Source of the DNA: an uncultured Oscillospiraceae bacterium
Lineage (GTDB): Bacteria; Bacillota; Clostridia; Oscillospirales; Oscillospiraceae
Assembly (NCBI GenBank): GCA_947631595.1
Contig: CANRLZ010000013.1
Coordinates: 1-34,507, forward strand
Direction of reading: 5' to 3'
DNA: 34,507 bases
Positions 7,495 through 18,340 of this stretch are shown piece by piece (the first letter of the stretch is position 1; each line of letters starts with the position of its first letter). The notes below the pieces were generated by a model, which had not been told where the DNA came from, searched no databases, and saw only the letters and a program-made list of their open reading frames with translations. A program made the translations under genes and the position numbers.

Positions 7495-8556
7495 TTACAG
7501 CTTTACGCTCCAACCGTAGGGGTCCGGCTCGGTGCCCCACTGGATGCCGGTGAGGGTGTCGTAGAGCCGCTGGCTCAGGCTGCCGATCTGGCCGCCGTTG
7601 ATGAGCACGCTCTTGCCCTCCCAGGCCAGGGTGCCGATGGGGGAGATGACCGCGGCGGTGCCGGAACCCCAGGCCTCCTCCAGCGTACCGGCCTCGGCGG
7701 CGTCAAACAGCTCCTGGGCGGTGATGAGCCGCTCCTCCACCACGTAGCCCCAGTCCCGCAGCAGATCCAGGCAGGACTTCCGGGTGATGCCGGGGAGGAC
7801 GGAGCCGGTGAGCTTGGGGGTGATGACCTTGCCGTCCACCTTAAAGAGGACGTTCATGGAGCCAACTTCCTCAATGTACTTGCGCTCCACGCCGTCCAGC
7901 CAGAGGACCTGGGAGAAGCCGCGCTCCTCCGCCCGCTCGCCGGCGCGGATGGAGGCGGCGTAGTTGCCGCCGCACTTGGTAAAGCCGGTGCCGCCCCGGA
8001 CGGCGCGGACGTCCTCGTCCTCCACGTAGATCTTCACCGGGTTCAGCCCCTCCTTATAATAGGCGCCCACGGGGCAGCAGATGATGCAGAAGAGGTAGCT
8101 GTGGGAGGCGTGGACGCCCAGGGAGGCGTCGGTGGCGAAGACGAAGGGGCGGATGTAGAGAGACGTGCCCGCCAGGGAGGGCACCCACCGCTCCTCCAGG
8201 CGCACCAGGGTCTCCACCGCCTCCACGAAGTCCTCCTCCGGGATGGTGGGGATGCACAGGCGCTGGCAGGAGGACTGCATCCGCCGGGCGTTCTCCGACG
8301 GGCGGAACAGGCGCACGCCGCCCTCCGGGTCCCGGTAGGCCTTCATGCCCTCAAAGACCTCCTGGGCGTAGTGCAGGACCATGCAGCTGGGCGCCAGGGA
8401 GAGGGGGCCGTAGGGCACGATCCGGGCGTCATGCCAGCCCTGGCCGGCGTCGTAGTCCATGAGGAACATATGGTCGGTAAAGACCTTGCCAAACAGCAGG
8501 GTATTGGGGTCGGGCAGCTCCTTGAGCGCCTTGGCTTTTTCCACGCGGATGTCCAT
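7495..8556 (-). CDS. ilvE: Branched-chain amino acid aminotransferase
   Basis: A PLP-dependent fold-type IV aminotransferase that interconverts Leu, Ile and Val with their 2-oxo acids using glutamate/2-oxoglutarate. The 353-residue length fits the longer IlvE subgroup. The catalytic lysine is in FTKCGGNYAAS (about residue 192). Other family marks are VFEGMKAYR, LYIRPF, VGSMNVLF and SGTAAVISPIG. I chose ATG 8556, 10 nt after AAGGAGG. A GTG two codons upstream sits only 4 nt from the same ribosome site. It has its own promoter and is convergent with bofA. No T-box leader is visible in the roughly 100-nt upstream gap. Confidence 0.95.
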   Translation of the reverse strand: MDIRVEKAKALKELPDPNTLLFGKVFTDHMFLMDYDAGQGWHDARIVPYGPLSLAPSCMVLHYAQEVFEGMKAYRDPEGGVRLFRPSENARRMQSSCQRLCIPTIPEEDFVEAVETLVRLEERWVPSLAGTSLYIRPFVFATDASLGVHASHSYLFCIICCPVGAYYKEGLNPVKIYVEDEDVRAVRGGTGFTKCGGNYAASIRAGERAEERGFSQVLWLDGVERKYIEEVGSMNVLFKVDGKVITPKLTGSVLPGITRKSCLDLLRDWGYVVEERLITAQELFDAAEAGTLEEAWGSGTAAVISPIGTLAWEGKSVLINGGQIGSLSQRLYDTLTGIQWGTEPDPYGWSVKL

Positions 8557-8601
8557 GGTCACGTCTCCTCCTTGGTGAGTTTCAACTCAAACTAACATAT
8601 T

Positions 8602-8629
8602 AGTATAGCGTGTTTTTTCAAAAATGCAA
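8602..8629 (-). promoter_or_regulatory. ilvE promoter candidate
   Basis: On the minus strand TTGCAT (8624-8629) and TATACT (8602-8607) are separated by 16 nt, about 46 nt upstream of the ilvE start. The surrounding gap is distinctly AT-richer than the flanking genes. Confidence 0.6.
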
Positions 8630-8660
8630 GAGGCAACGCCCCAACTTTCAAAAAACCCGG

Positions 8661-9347
8661 TCAGGCCGTCCCCAGGACGATGGGGGGGATCTCCTCCAGG
8701 GAGCGCACCCGGTAGGTGGGCAGGGGGCTGTCCCCGCCGTGGGGGGCGTACCAGAGGCTGTCCAGCCCGGCGTTCACCGCCCCCTGGATGTCGCTGAGCA
8801 GGTCGTCGCCCACCACCAGGGTGGTACCGGGATCCGCCCCCAGGGCGGTGATGGCGGTTTGGAAAAAGGCGGCCTCCGGCTTGCGCACCCCCAGCTCCTG
8901 GGAGATGAACACGCCGTCCAGATAGGGGAGCATGGGGTGGTCTCTCAGCCGCTTGCGCTGGACCGCCTGCTGGCCGTTGGTGACCAGGGCGATGGCGCAG
9001 TGGGGGCGAAGCGTTTTCAGCAGCTCCAGCGCGCCGGGGAGCATCGCCCCGCACTCCCCCAGGGCGTCCGTATACTCCAGGTTCCACGCCTCCGGGTCGG
9101 CGGTGCTCTCCAGCATCTTCCCCAGGCGGCGGAAGCGCTCCACCAACAGCCAGCCCTGCTCCACCTCCCCCCGGTAGAGGGCGTCCCACAGGGCGCGGTT
9201 GATCTGGGCGTAGGCCCTGACCCGCTCCGGGGTGGGGTCGAACCCCCGGGCGGCCAGCGTCTTTTCCACCGCCTGGCGCTCCGCCGCGTCAAAGTCCAGA
9301 AGGGTGTTGTCCCCGTCGAAGAGGACGGTGCGGTAGACCTTTCCCAT
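8661..9347 (-). CDS. HAD-superfamily hydrolase, YjjG-type nucleotidase
   Basis: A cytoplasmic HAD phosphatase of 228 residues with all four motifs: FDGDNTLLDFD (nucleophile and acid Asp, about residues 9-19), LVTNG (about 120), the lysine of GVRKPEAAFF (about 152) and VVGDDLLSDIQGA (about 177). The helical cap between motifs I and II and the overall pattern match the YjjG/YfnB group, which dephosphorylates (often non-canonical) nucleoside monophosphates. The exact substrate cannot be read from sequence. It starts 12 nt after the purL stop and is probably the last gene of that operon, a context that fits nucleotide metabolism. Confidence 0.85.
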   Translation of the reverse strand: MGKVYRTVLFDGDNTLLDFDAAERQAVEKTLAARGFDPTPERVRAYAQINRALWDALYRGEVEQGWLLVERFRRLGKMLESTADPEAWNLEYTDALGECGAMLPGALELLKTLRPHCAIALVTNGQQAVQRKRLRDHPMLPYLDGVFISQELGVRKPEAAFFQTAITALGADPGTTLVVGDDLLSDIQGAVNAGLDSLWYAPHGGDSPLPTYRVRSLEEIPPIVLGTA

Positions 9348-9359
9348 GGCGGCGGTTCA

Positions 9360-12300
9360 TCAGGCGTAGTAGGCCGCGCCGGCGGCGAAGATGCCGTCCT
9401 CCGGCGTCCCGGCGATGTTCCGGCCCACCCAGAGGCCGGTGCGCTCGCTGTGGCCCATCTTGCCGAACACCCGGCCATCGGGGGAGAAGATGCCCTCGAT
9501 GGCGGCCACCGAGCCGTTGGGGTTGGCGGCGATGTCCATGGAGGGCACGCCCTGGGCGTCCACGTACTGGGTGGCCACCTGGCCTCCGGCGGTGAGGGCG
9601 GCCAGCGTCTCCGGGGTGCAGACGAACCGCCCCTCCCCGTGGGAGATGGCGACGGTGTGCAGGTCGCCCACTTTACTTCCCGCCATCCAGGGGGAGTTCA
9701 CCGAGCAGACCCGGGTGGTGACGTACCGGCTCTGGTGGCGGCCGATGAGGTTGAAGGTGAGGGTGGGGCAGGTGTCGTCGGTGTCCCGAATTTCGCCAAA
9801 GGGCACCAGGCCCAGTTTGATGAGCGCCTGGAAGCCGTTGCAGATGCCCAGCATCAGGCCGTCCCGGTGTTTCAAGAGGTCGTGGACGGCGTCGGTGACG
9901 GCGGGGTTGCGCAGCAGGGAGCAGATGAATTTCGCCGAGCCGTCCGGCTCGTCGCCGCCGGAGAAGCCGCCGGGTAGAATGACCATCTGACTTTGGCCCA
10001 CCCGCTGGGCCAGAGCCTCCACCGACTGGGCCAGGGCGGAGGGGGAGCCGTTGCGGATGACCAGCACCTCCGGCTCGATCCCCGCCCGGAGGCAGGCCCG
10101 GGCGGTGTCCAGCTCGCAGTTGGTGCCGGGGAAAACGGGGATGACCGCCCGGGGCCGGGCGACCTTGTGCTTGGCCACCAGGACGCTGGGCCTGTCCCAG
10201 GCGATGGGTTCCACCGCCGCGCTCTCACCGGCGCGGTTGGGGTAGACCTGCTCCAGCACCGCCTCGTTCCAGTCCAGCAGCGCGGCGATCTCCTCCCGAT
10301 CCGCGCCCAGGTCGATGGCGCCGTTGTCCGCGGTCACGCCGATGCGGCGGGCACAGGGGAGGTCGACGTCCTCCGTCAGCTCCGCCACGATGGCGCCGGG
10401 GCAGCGGGCAAACCAGTCCACATCCGCGCCCCCGTCGGCCCGGAAGCCGATCCGGTTGCCGAAGGACATCTTCATCAAGCCCTCGGCTACGCCGTGCTCC
10501 ACCGCCCAGGCGCCGCGCGCCGCGCCGGCCCGGCACAGCCGCGTCACCGCCGCCCAGGCGTCCTTGAGACCCTGGGCGGTGCCGTCCGGCCGGAAGAGGT
10601 ACACCGGATGGCCCGGCTCCTTGAATTCCGGGGACAGGACGTCCCCCGCCCGCACCGGGGCGATGGCGAAGGAGATCAGCGTGGGCGGCACGTCCAGATT
10701 CAGGAAGGACCCGGACATGGAGTCCTTCCCGCCGATGGCGGCCAGGCCCAGATCCAGCTGGGCGTCCAGCCCGCCCAGGAGGGCGGCGAAGGGCTTGCCC
10801 CAGCGCAGGGGGTCCTCCCGGAGTTTTTCAAAGAACTCCTGGAAGGTGAGATAGGCGTCCTTGTAGTCCGCCCCGGCGGCCACCAGCTTGGCCACCGAGA
10901 GGATCACCGCCTCGTAAGCGCCCCGGTAGGGGTCCCGGCTGGACACGTCCGGGTCGAAGCCCCAGGACATGACGCTGGCCTGGTCGGTCTCCCGCCCCGG
11001 CTCCACCGGGAACAGCGCGGCCATGGCCTGGGCGGGGGTGCGCTGGGTCCTGCCCCCGAAGGGCGCCAGGACGCTGCCCGCGCCGATGGTGGAGTCGAAC
11101 CGCTCCGCCAGGCCCCGGCGGGAGGCGCACTTCAGGCTCTCCGCCATCTCCCGCAGGGTGTGGAATTCCCCGCCGCTCTCCGCCGGCGCGGCTTCCACCC
11201 GCGCCCGGGCGTGCTTTTCCGCCCCGTTGGTGTTCAAAAACGCCCGGGAGAGGTCGGCCACCGTCCTGCCCCGCCAGGTCATCACCATGCGGGGCGTTTC
11301 GGTGACCACCGCCACCCGGTACGCCTCCAGGTTCTCCCGCTGGGCGGCAGCGATGAAGGCCGCCTCGTCCTCCGCGGCCACCACCACCGCCATGCGCTCC
11401 TGGCTCTCGGAGATGGCAAGCTCGGTGCCGTCCAGGCCGTCGTACTTCTTCCGCACCGCGTCCAGGTCGATCTCCAGCCCGTCGGCCAGCTCGCCGATGG
11501 CTACGCAGACGCCGCCGGCGCCGAAGTCGTTGCACCGCTTGATGAGCCGGGTCACGTTTCCGTCCCGGAACAGCCGCTGGATCTTCCGCTCCTCCGGGGC
11601 GTTGCCCTTCTGCACCTCGGAGGCCATGGTGTCCAGGCTCTTGCTGTCGTGGCTCTTGCTGGAGCCGGTGGCGCCGCCGATGCCGTCCCGGCCGGTGCGG
11701 CCGCCCAGGAGGATGACCACATCCCCCGGCACGGGCCGCTCCCGGCGGACGTTCCCCTCCGGCGCCGCCCCCACCACCACGCCGCACTCCAGGTGCTTGG
11801 CGATGTAGCCTGGGTGGTACACCTCCTCTACCAGGCCGGTGGCCAGGCCGATCTGGTTGCCGTAGCTGGAGTAGCCCGCCGCCGCCGTCTGGCACAGCTT
11901 GCGCTGGGGCAGCTTGCCGGGGAGGGTCTCCCGAAGGGGCGCGCGGGGGTCGCCGCAGCCGGTGACCCGCATGGCCTGGTGGACGTACACCCGGCCGGAG
12001 AGGGGGTCGCGGATGCACCCGCCGATGCAGGTGGCCGCGCCGCCGAAGGGTTCGATCTCGGTGGGGTGGTTGTGGGTCTCGTTTTTGAACATGAGGAGCC
12101 ACGGCTCCGGCTTCCCGTCCACCTGGGCGTTCACCCGGATGGAGCAGGCGTTGATCTCCTCGCTCTGGTCCAGCTCCGGCAGCTCGCCCCGCTTTTTCAG
12201 CACCTTGGAGGCCACGGTGGCGATGTCCATGAGGGTCTGGGGCCGCGCGGCGGCCTTCTCCGGGCCGTAGACCTCCTCCCGGGCGGCCAGATACCGCCCG

Positions 12301-13046
12301 TAGGCCGCCGCCACCGCGGGGTGGTCGATGTCGGCCCTGTCCAGGTGGGTGGAGAAGGTGGTGTGGCGGCAGTGGTCGGACCAGTAGGTGTCCACCACCC
12401 GGATCTCGGTGACGGTGGGGTCGCGGCCCTCGTCGCGGCGGAAATACCCCTGGAGGAACTTCAGGTCCTCCAGGTCCATGGCAAGGCCCATCTCCCCGCG
12501 AAGGGCGTCCAGCTCGGCCTCGTCTTTGGCGCAAAAGCCCTCCACCGTGGGCACGTCGGGGGGTTCGGGGTAGGTCTGGGACAGGGTGGCGGGCTTGTCC
12601 AGGGAGGCCCGGCGGCACTCCACGGGGTTGAGCAGATACCCCCACACCGCCTGGACCTCCTCCGGGGTCAGCGTCCCCTGGAGGAGATACACGTCCGCGC
12701 AGCGCACCAGGGGGCGCTCCCCGCCGGTGAGCATCTGCACGCACTGGCAGGCGGAGTCCGCCCGCTGGTCAAACTGGCCGGGCAGCGCCTCGATGGGCAC
12801 CACCTCCACCGGACCGTCCACCGCGGGCAGCTCCTCATCGTAGACCAGGTCCACCTGGGGTTCGGCGAAGACGATGGCCTTGGCCCGCGCAAAGTCCGCC
12901 TGGCTCAAGCCCTCCACGTCGTAGCGCTTCAGCGCCCGCACCCCGGTCAGACCCTTGAGGCCCAACTGCTGGCTCAGGTCGCGCGCCAGCGCCCGGGCGG
13001 CCACGTCAAAGCCCGGCCGCTTTTCCACATAACAGCGAAATACCAT
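9360..13046 (-). CDS. purL: Phosphoribosylformylglycinamidine synthase, single-chain
   Basis: Catalyses step four of purine synthesis: FGAR, glutamine and ATP to FGAM. At 1228 residues it is the fused form carrying PurS-like, PurL and PurQ functions in one chain, as in many Clostridia. Visible are KNETHNHPTEIEPFGGAAT in the synthase domain (about residue 325) and ATGSSKSHDS. The C-terminal class I amidotransferase has VFPGTNCELD, PGGFSGGDEPDG, the nucleophile cysteine in LGICNGFQALIKLG (about 1067) and the histidine of SHGEGRF. ATG 13046 follows a GGGGAGAGAG ribosome site. It lies 22 nt after the lipoprotein gene with no terminator between, so co-transcription is likely. No purine riboswitch is visible immediately upstream. 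Confidence 0.95.
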   Translation of the reverse strand: MVFRCYVEKRPGFDVAARALARDLSQQLGLKGLTGVRALKRYDVEGLSQADFARAKAIVFAEPQVDLVYDEELPAVDGPVEVVPIEALPGQFDQRADSACQCVQMLTGGERPLVRCADVYLLQGTLTPEEVQAVWGYLLNPVECRRASLDKPATLSQTYPEPPDVPTVEGFCAKDEAELDALRGEMGLAMDLEDLKFLQGYFRRDEGRDPTVTEIRVVDTYWSDHCRHTTFSTHLDRADIDHPAVAAAYGRYLAAREEVYGPEKAAARPQTLMDIATVASKVLKKRGELPELDQSEEINACSIRVNAQVDGKPEPWLLMFKNETHNHPTEIEPFGGAATCIGGCIRDPLSGRVYVHQAMRVTGCGDPRAPLRETLPGKLPQRKLCQTAAAGYSSYGNQIGLATGLVEEVYHPGYIAKHLECGVVVGAAPEGNVRRERPVPGDVVILLGGRTGRDGIGGATGSSKSHDSKSLDTMASEVQKGNAPEERKIQRLFRDGNVTRLIKRCNDFGAGGVCVAIGELADGLEIDLDAVRKKYDGLDGTELAISESQERMAVVVAAEDEAAFIAAAQRENLEAYRVAVVTETPRMVMTWRGRTVADLSRAFLNTNGAEKHARARVEAAPAESGGEFHTLREMAESLKCASRRGLAERFDSTIGAGSVLAPFGGRTQRTPAQAMAALFPVEPGRETDQASVMSWGFDPDVSSRDPYRGAYEAVILSVAKLVAAGADYKDAYLTFQEFFEKLREDPLRWGKPFAALLGGLDAQLDLGLAAIGGKDSMSGSFLNLDVPPTLISFAIAPVRAGDVLSPEFKEPGHPVYLFRPDGTAQGLKDAWAAVTRLCRAGAARGAWAVEHGVAEGLMKMSFGNRIGFRADGGADVDWFARCPGAIVAELTEDVDLPCARRIGVTADNGAIDLGADREEIAALLDWNEAVLEQVYPNRAGESAAVEPIAWDRPSVLVAKHKVARPRAVIPVFPGTNCELDTARACLRAGIEPEVLVIRNGSPSALAQSVEALAQRVGQSQMVILPGGFSGGDEPDGSAKFICSLLRNPAVTDAVHDLLKHRDGLMLGICNGFQALIKLGLVPFGEIRDTDDTCPTLTFNLIGRHQSRYVTTRVCSVNSPWMAGSKVGDLHTVAISHGEGRFVCTPETLAALTAGGQVATQYVDAQGVPSMDIAANPNGSVAAIEGIFSPDGRVFGKMGHSERTGLWVGRNIAGTPEDGIFAAGAAYYA

Positions 13047-13068
13047 ATCTCTCTCCCCTTTGAAATGA

Positions 13069-14571
13069 TTATCCGATCGTCCAGTTCTCCAGGCGGTAGA
13101 AGAGGTTGCCCTGGGTGGGCTCCGCCCCGGTCACCTGCCCCCACTGGGTCAAAAGCTGCTCGGTCTTAAAGCAGATCACCGCCAGCGGCGCCTGCTGTGC
13201 CCAGGCCTGGTAAAACGCCGCCCACGCGCCCGTGGCCTTGGCGTTTGCCAACGCCTGGGACAGACCCCCGTCGGCAAAGCCGCCGTAGTAGAGGCCGCTG
13301 CCCTTGGTGAGAAACGGGCTGGGGTCCAGATCGCCGGTGAGGCGGCACTCCGCCAGGTAGAGGTCGAAGTCCCCCCGGGTCAGCGCCGCCTTGTAGTCCT
13401 CCCAACTCAGGGTCTGCACGTTGACGGACAGGCCCAGCTGCCCCAGGGTGTCCGCCACCGCCTGGGCCAGTTGGCTCTTGTAGGCGTTGTCGGAGTTCAC
13501 CACCAGGCGCAGCGCCCGAACGCCCCGGCGGGCGCCGTCCTCCCCGGCGGGGTAGCCCGCCCCGTCCAGCGCCTGGGCGGCGGCCATCAGGTCGCCGGTG
13601 AGGGCTTGGGCGGCGGCGGCGTCATAGAGGGCGCTGCCGACGGGCACGGGCAGGGCGGAGGCGGCGGCGTGGCCGCCCAGGGCCTGATCCACCAGTCCTT
13701 GCCGATCCAGGGCCAGGTTCACCGCCCGGCGGAAGTCCGCGGCGCGGCACGGCCCGCTGGCGCACTGGAATCCTAAGTACAGGAGGTCGGAGGTGGCGTA
13801 CTCCCAGCTCTGGTAGTTGCCCGAATAGCCCAGGGGGTTCAGCCCGGTAGGGTCCTGGGCGGCCAGGGAGAGCAGCCCTTCGTTGAAGGCGCTCACCAGC
13901 GCCTCGGCGTTTCCGATCTCCATCAGGGCGATCTCATCCACCGGCGGCTCCACGCCCCGCCACCAGTCGCCCCGGGCGACCAGCTTGTCGCCCTGGAGGG
14001 TGTACGCCCCGGTGCCCCACGTCCCGGCCTTGTCCGCCAGGGCGATGGGGAAGTCCAGCAGGGCGGGGAACCGGGCGTTGGGGGCGGCGAGGGTGAAGGT
14101 CACCGTCTCGGCGTCCGGGGCGGTGACGTCGCGGACGGCGGCCAGCCGGGTGGCGTAGACGCTCCCCTCCCCCTTGGCCGCCCGCACCGCGGCGGCCACG
14201 GCGGCGCCGTCCAGGCTCTGGCCGTTGGAGAAGGTGACGCCGGGCTGGAGCTTCACCGTCCAGCTCAGGCCGTCCTCCGACGCCGTGGCCTCCCGCGCCA
14301 GGGCGGGGTGCCAGGTAAAGGCGCCGTCCAGCTCAAATAAGCTCTCGTAGAGCAGGGGCATCAGGTTCAGATTTCCGCTCCCGTTGTAGGGGTCCCAGCC
14401 CCCCTTGGGGTCCAGGGGCAGGGTGAACGCCTGGGGCGCCGGGGTCGGGGCGGCGGTCTGGGCGGGTGCCGGCGTGGGGGTGGGGGACGGCTCCGCCGCC
14501 TCCGGGCCGCACCCGGTCAACACAAGGGCCAACGCCGCCGCCAGGGCAAAGGCCCGCAGCGCCCGGCTCAC
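13069..14571 (-). CDS. Substrate-binding lipoprotein, ABC family 5 (oligopeptide/nickel type)
   Basis: An extracytoplasmic solute-binding protein of 500 residues. The start GTG overlaps the pgeF stop in a GTGA arrangement. The N-terminus is a lipoprotein signal (positive SRALR, hydrophobic core, lipobox LTGC with the lipidated Cys at 21) followed by a Pro/Thr/Ala-rich linker. The mature part has the SBP family 5 pattern: YNGSGNLNLMPLLYESLFELD, WTVKLQPGVTFSNGQSLDGAAV and FRRAVNLALDRQ. No permease or ATPase genes are adjacent, so it is an orphan that must work with a transporter elsewhere or act as a sensor. The ligand is unknown. An upstream in-frame start would make the product overlap most of the pgeF 3' end and lose the signal peptide. 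Confidence 0.85.
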   Translation of the reverse strand: MSRALRAFALAAALALVLTGCGPEAAEPSPTPTPAPAQTAAPTPAPQAFTLPLDPKGGWDPYNGSGNLNLMPLLYESLFELDGAFTWHPALAREATASEDGLSWTVKLQPGVTFSNGQSLDGAAVAAAVRAAKGEGSVYATRLAAVRDVTAPDAETVTFTLAAPNARFPALLDFPIALADKAGTWGTGAYTLQGDKLVARGDWWRGVEPPVDEIALMEIGNAEALVSAFNEGLLSLAAQDPTGLNPLGYSGNYQSWEYATSDLLYLGFQCASGPCRAADFRRAVNLALDRQGLVDQALGGHAAASALPVPVGSALYDAAAAQALTGDLMAAAQALDGAGYPAGEDGARRGVRALRLVVNSDNAYKSQLAQAVADTLGQLGLSVNVQTLSWEDYKAALTRGDFDLYLAECRLTGDLDPSPFLTKGSGLYYGGFADGGLSQALANAKATGAWAAFYQAWAQQAPLAVICFKTEQLLTQWGQVTGAEPTQGNLFYRLENWTIG

Positions 14572-15368
14572 GGCGCCGCCTCCAGCTGGATGGCCGCCGC
14601 CTGGCTGCCCCGCAGGCCGTGGGTGTAGCGGTGGGACCAGTAGCGCTGGTGCTCGCAGCAGGTACACACGTCGCTCTTCTCCACGTGCGCCTCCGAAAGC
14701 CCCGCGTCCAGCAAAATCGCCCGGTTGATGGCCTTCAGATCCACGTGGTACTTCGCCCCGGCCTGACGGACCCAGGGCTTGGCCAACCCGCCCAGGGCGG
14801 CCTCCATGGCCTGGGGCACGTCGGCATCCGTCTCAAAACAGCACGGGCCGATGGCCGGGCCGATGGCCGCCCGGATATCCCCCCGGCGGCAGCCGTAGCG
14901 GGCCTCCAACGCCTCCACCGTGGCGCGGGCGACCCCGGCGGCGGTGCCCCGCCACCCGGCGTGGCAGGCGCCCACCGCCCGGCGCACCGGGTCGAAAAAG
15001 AGGATGGGCACGCAGTCGGCGTAAAAGACCATCAGCGTCACGCCGGGGCGGTCGGTGACCAGACCGTCCCCCTCCAGCGGCGTGTCGTCCAGGGGGTCGG
15101 CCTGCCCGTCCGCCTCCGTCACCGCCCAGACCGCCCTCCCGTGGACCTGGTGGACGGTGGCCAGCCGGGGCGCCTCCGTGCCGGTGGCGGCGCGAAAGCG
15201 GCGGTAGTTCTCCCGGAGGCAGTCCGCCCGGTCGCCCCGGTGGACGCCCAGGTTCAGGGAGGCCAGATGGTCCCGGGACACGCCGCCCAGACGGGTGGAA
15301 AACCCGTGGGGCGTGGCCAGGAGCGGAGACGCCAGATATTCCAATTCACCTACACAGTTTGTAATCAA
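14568..15368 (-). CDS. pgeF: YfiH/PgeF-family multicopper-oxidase-like purine nucleoside enzyme
   Basis: Laccase-domain (DUF152) protein of 266 residues. The family binds metal through conserved His and Cys and has been described as purine nucleoside phosphorylase/adenosine deaminase, and in Escherichia coli as a peptidoglycan-editing factor. The metal ligands are visible: His in ATVHQVHG (about residue 75), Cys in FYADCVPIL (about 118) and His in ACHAGWRGTA (about 135). The opening HGFSTRLGGVS is typical. The annotated start is TTG 15368, with only a weak ribosome site. A TTG eight codons later is possible, so the exact N-terminus is uncertain. Its stop overlaps the start of the lipoprotein gene by 4 nt. 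Confidence 0.88.
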   Translation of the reverse strand: MITNCVGELEYLASPLLATPHGFSTRLGGVSRDHLASLNLGVHRGDRADCLRENYRRFRAATGTEAPRLATVHQVHGRAVWAVTEADGQADPLDDTPLEGDGLVTDRPGVTLMVFYADCVPILFFDPVRRAVGACHAGWRGTAAGVARATVEALEARYGCRRGDIRAAIGPAIGPCCFETDADVPQAMEAALGGLAKPWVRQAGAKYHVDLKAINRAILLDAGLSEAHVEKSDVCTCCEHQRYWSHRYTHGLRGSQAAAIQLEAAP

Positions 15369-15418
15369 AGCGCCTTACAATCCTCTCCGTTGTCGTGCTT
15401 TCTCGAATTCCAACCAAA

Positions 15419-18175
<2,757 letters not shown>

Positions 18176-18223
18176 AGGGTTCACCTGTCTTTCCGCAAAA
18201 ATATCCATTGTAGAGTGTCCCCT

Positions 18224-18252
18224 ATTGTACCACACATACCTCTATCAGAAAA
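18224..18252 (-). promoter_or_regulatory. secA promoter, extended -10
   Basis: On the minus strand TACAAT (18224-18229) is preceded by TGG, forming an extended -10. The -35 position (TTTTCT, 18247-18252) is weak. The predicted transcript start lies about 40 nt before ATG 18175, supporting that start choice. Confidence 0.55.
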
Positions 18253-18287
18253 GTGTTTTTTGTAAAAAAACCGCCCAACCCGCCGCC

Positions 18288-18316
18288 TTGCACGGGTGGG
18301 CCGGGTGTGCTAAAAT
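18288..18316 (+). promoter_or_regulatory. rlmD promoter
   Basis: TTGCAC and TAAAAT are separated by exactly 17 nt, 24 nt upstream of the rlmD ATG. It diverges from the secA promoter. Confidence 0.7.
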
Positions 18317-18340
18317 ACCAAGAAAAAGGAGGTGCGCGCC

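Noticed and set aside
13047..13068. Possible purine riboswitch before purL
   Set aside because: The gap is 22 nt, far too short, and purL appears to be co-transcribed with the gene before it.
9993..13169. A roughly 1058-codon frame antisense to purL, and a similar one at 15395-18265 antisense to secA
   Set aside because: Same composition artefact: repetitive Gly/His/Val-rich translations, no ribosome sites, and real genes with full motif sets on the other strand.
14572..14667. N-terminal extension of the substrate-binding protein upstream of 14571
   Set aside because: The extension lies inside pgeF and would bury the lipoprotein signal peptide. The GTG overlapping the pgeF stop gives a textbook lipobox.
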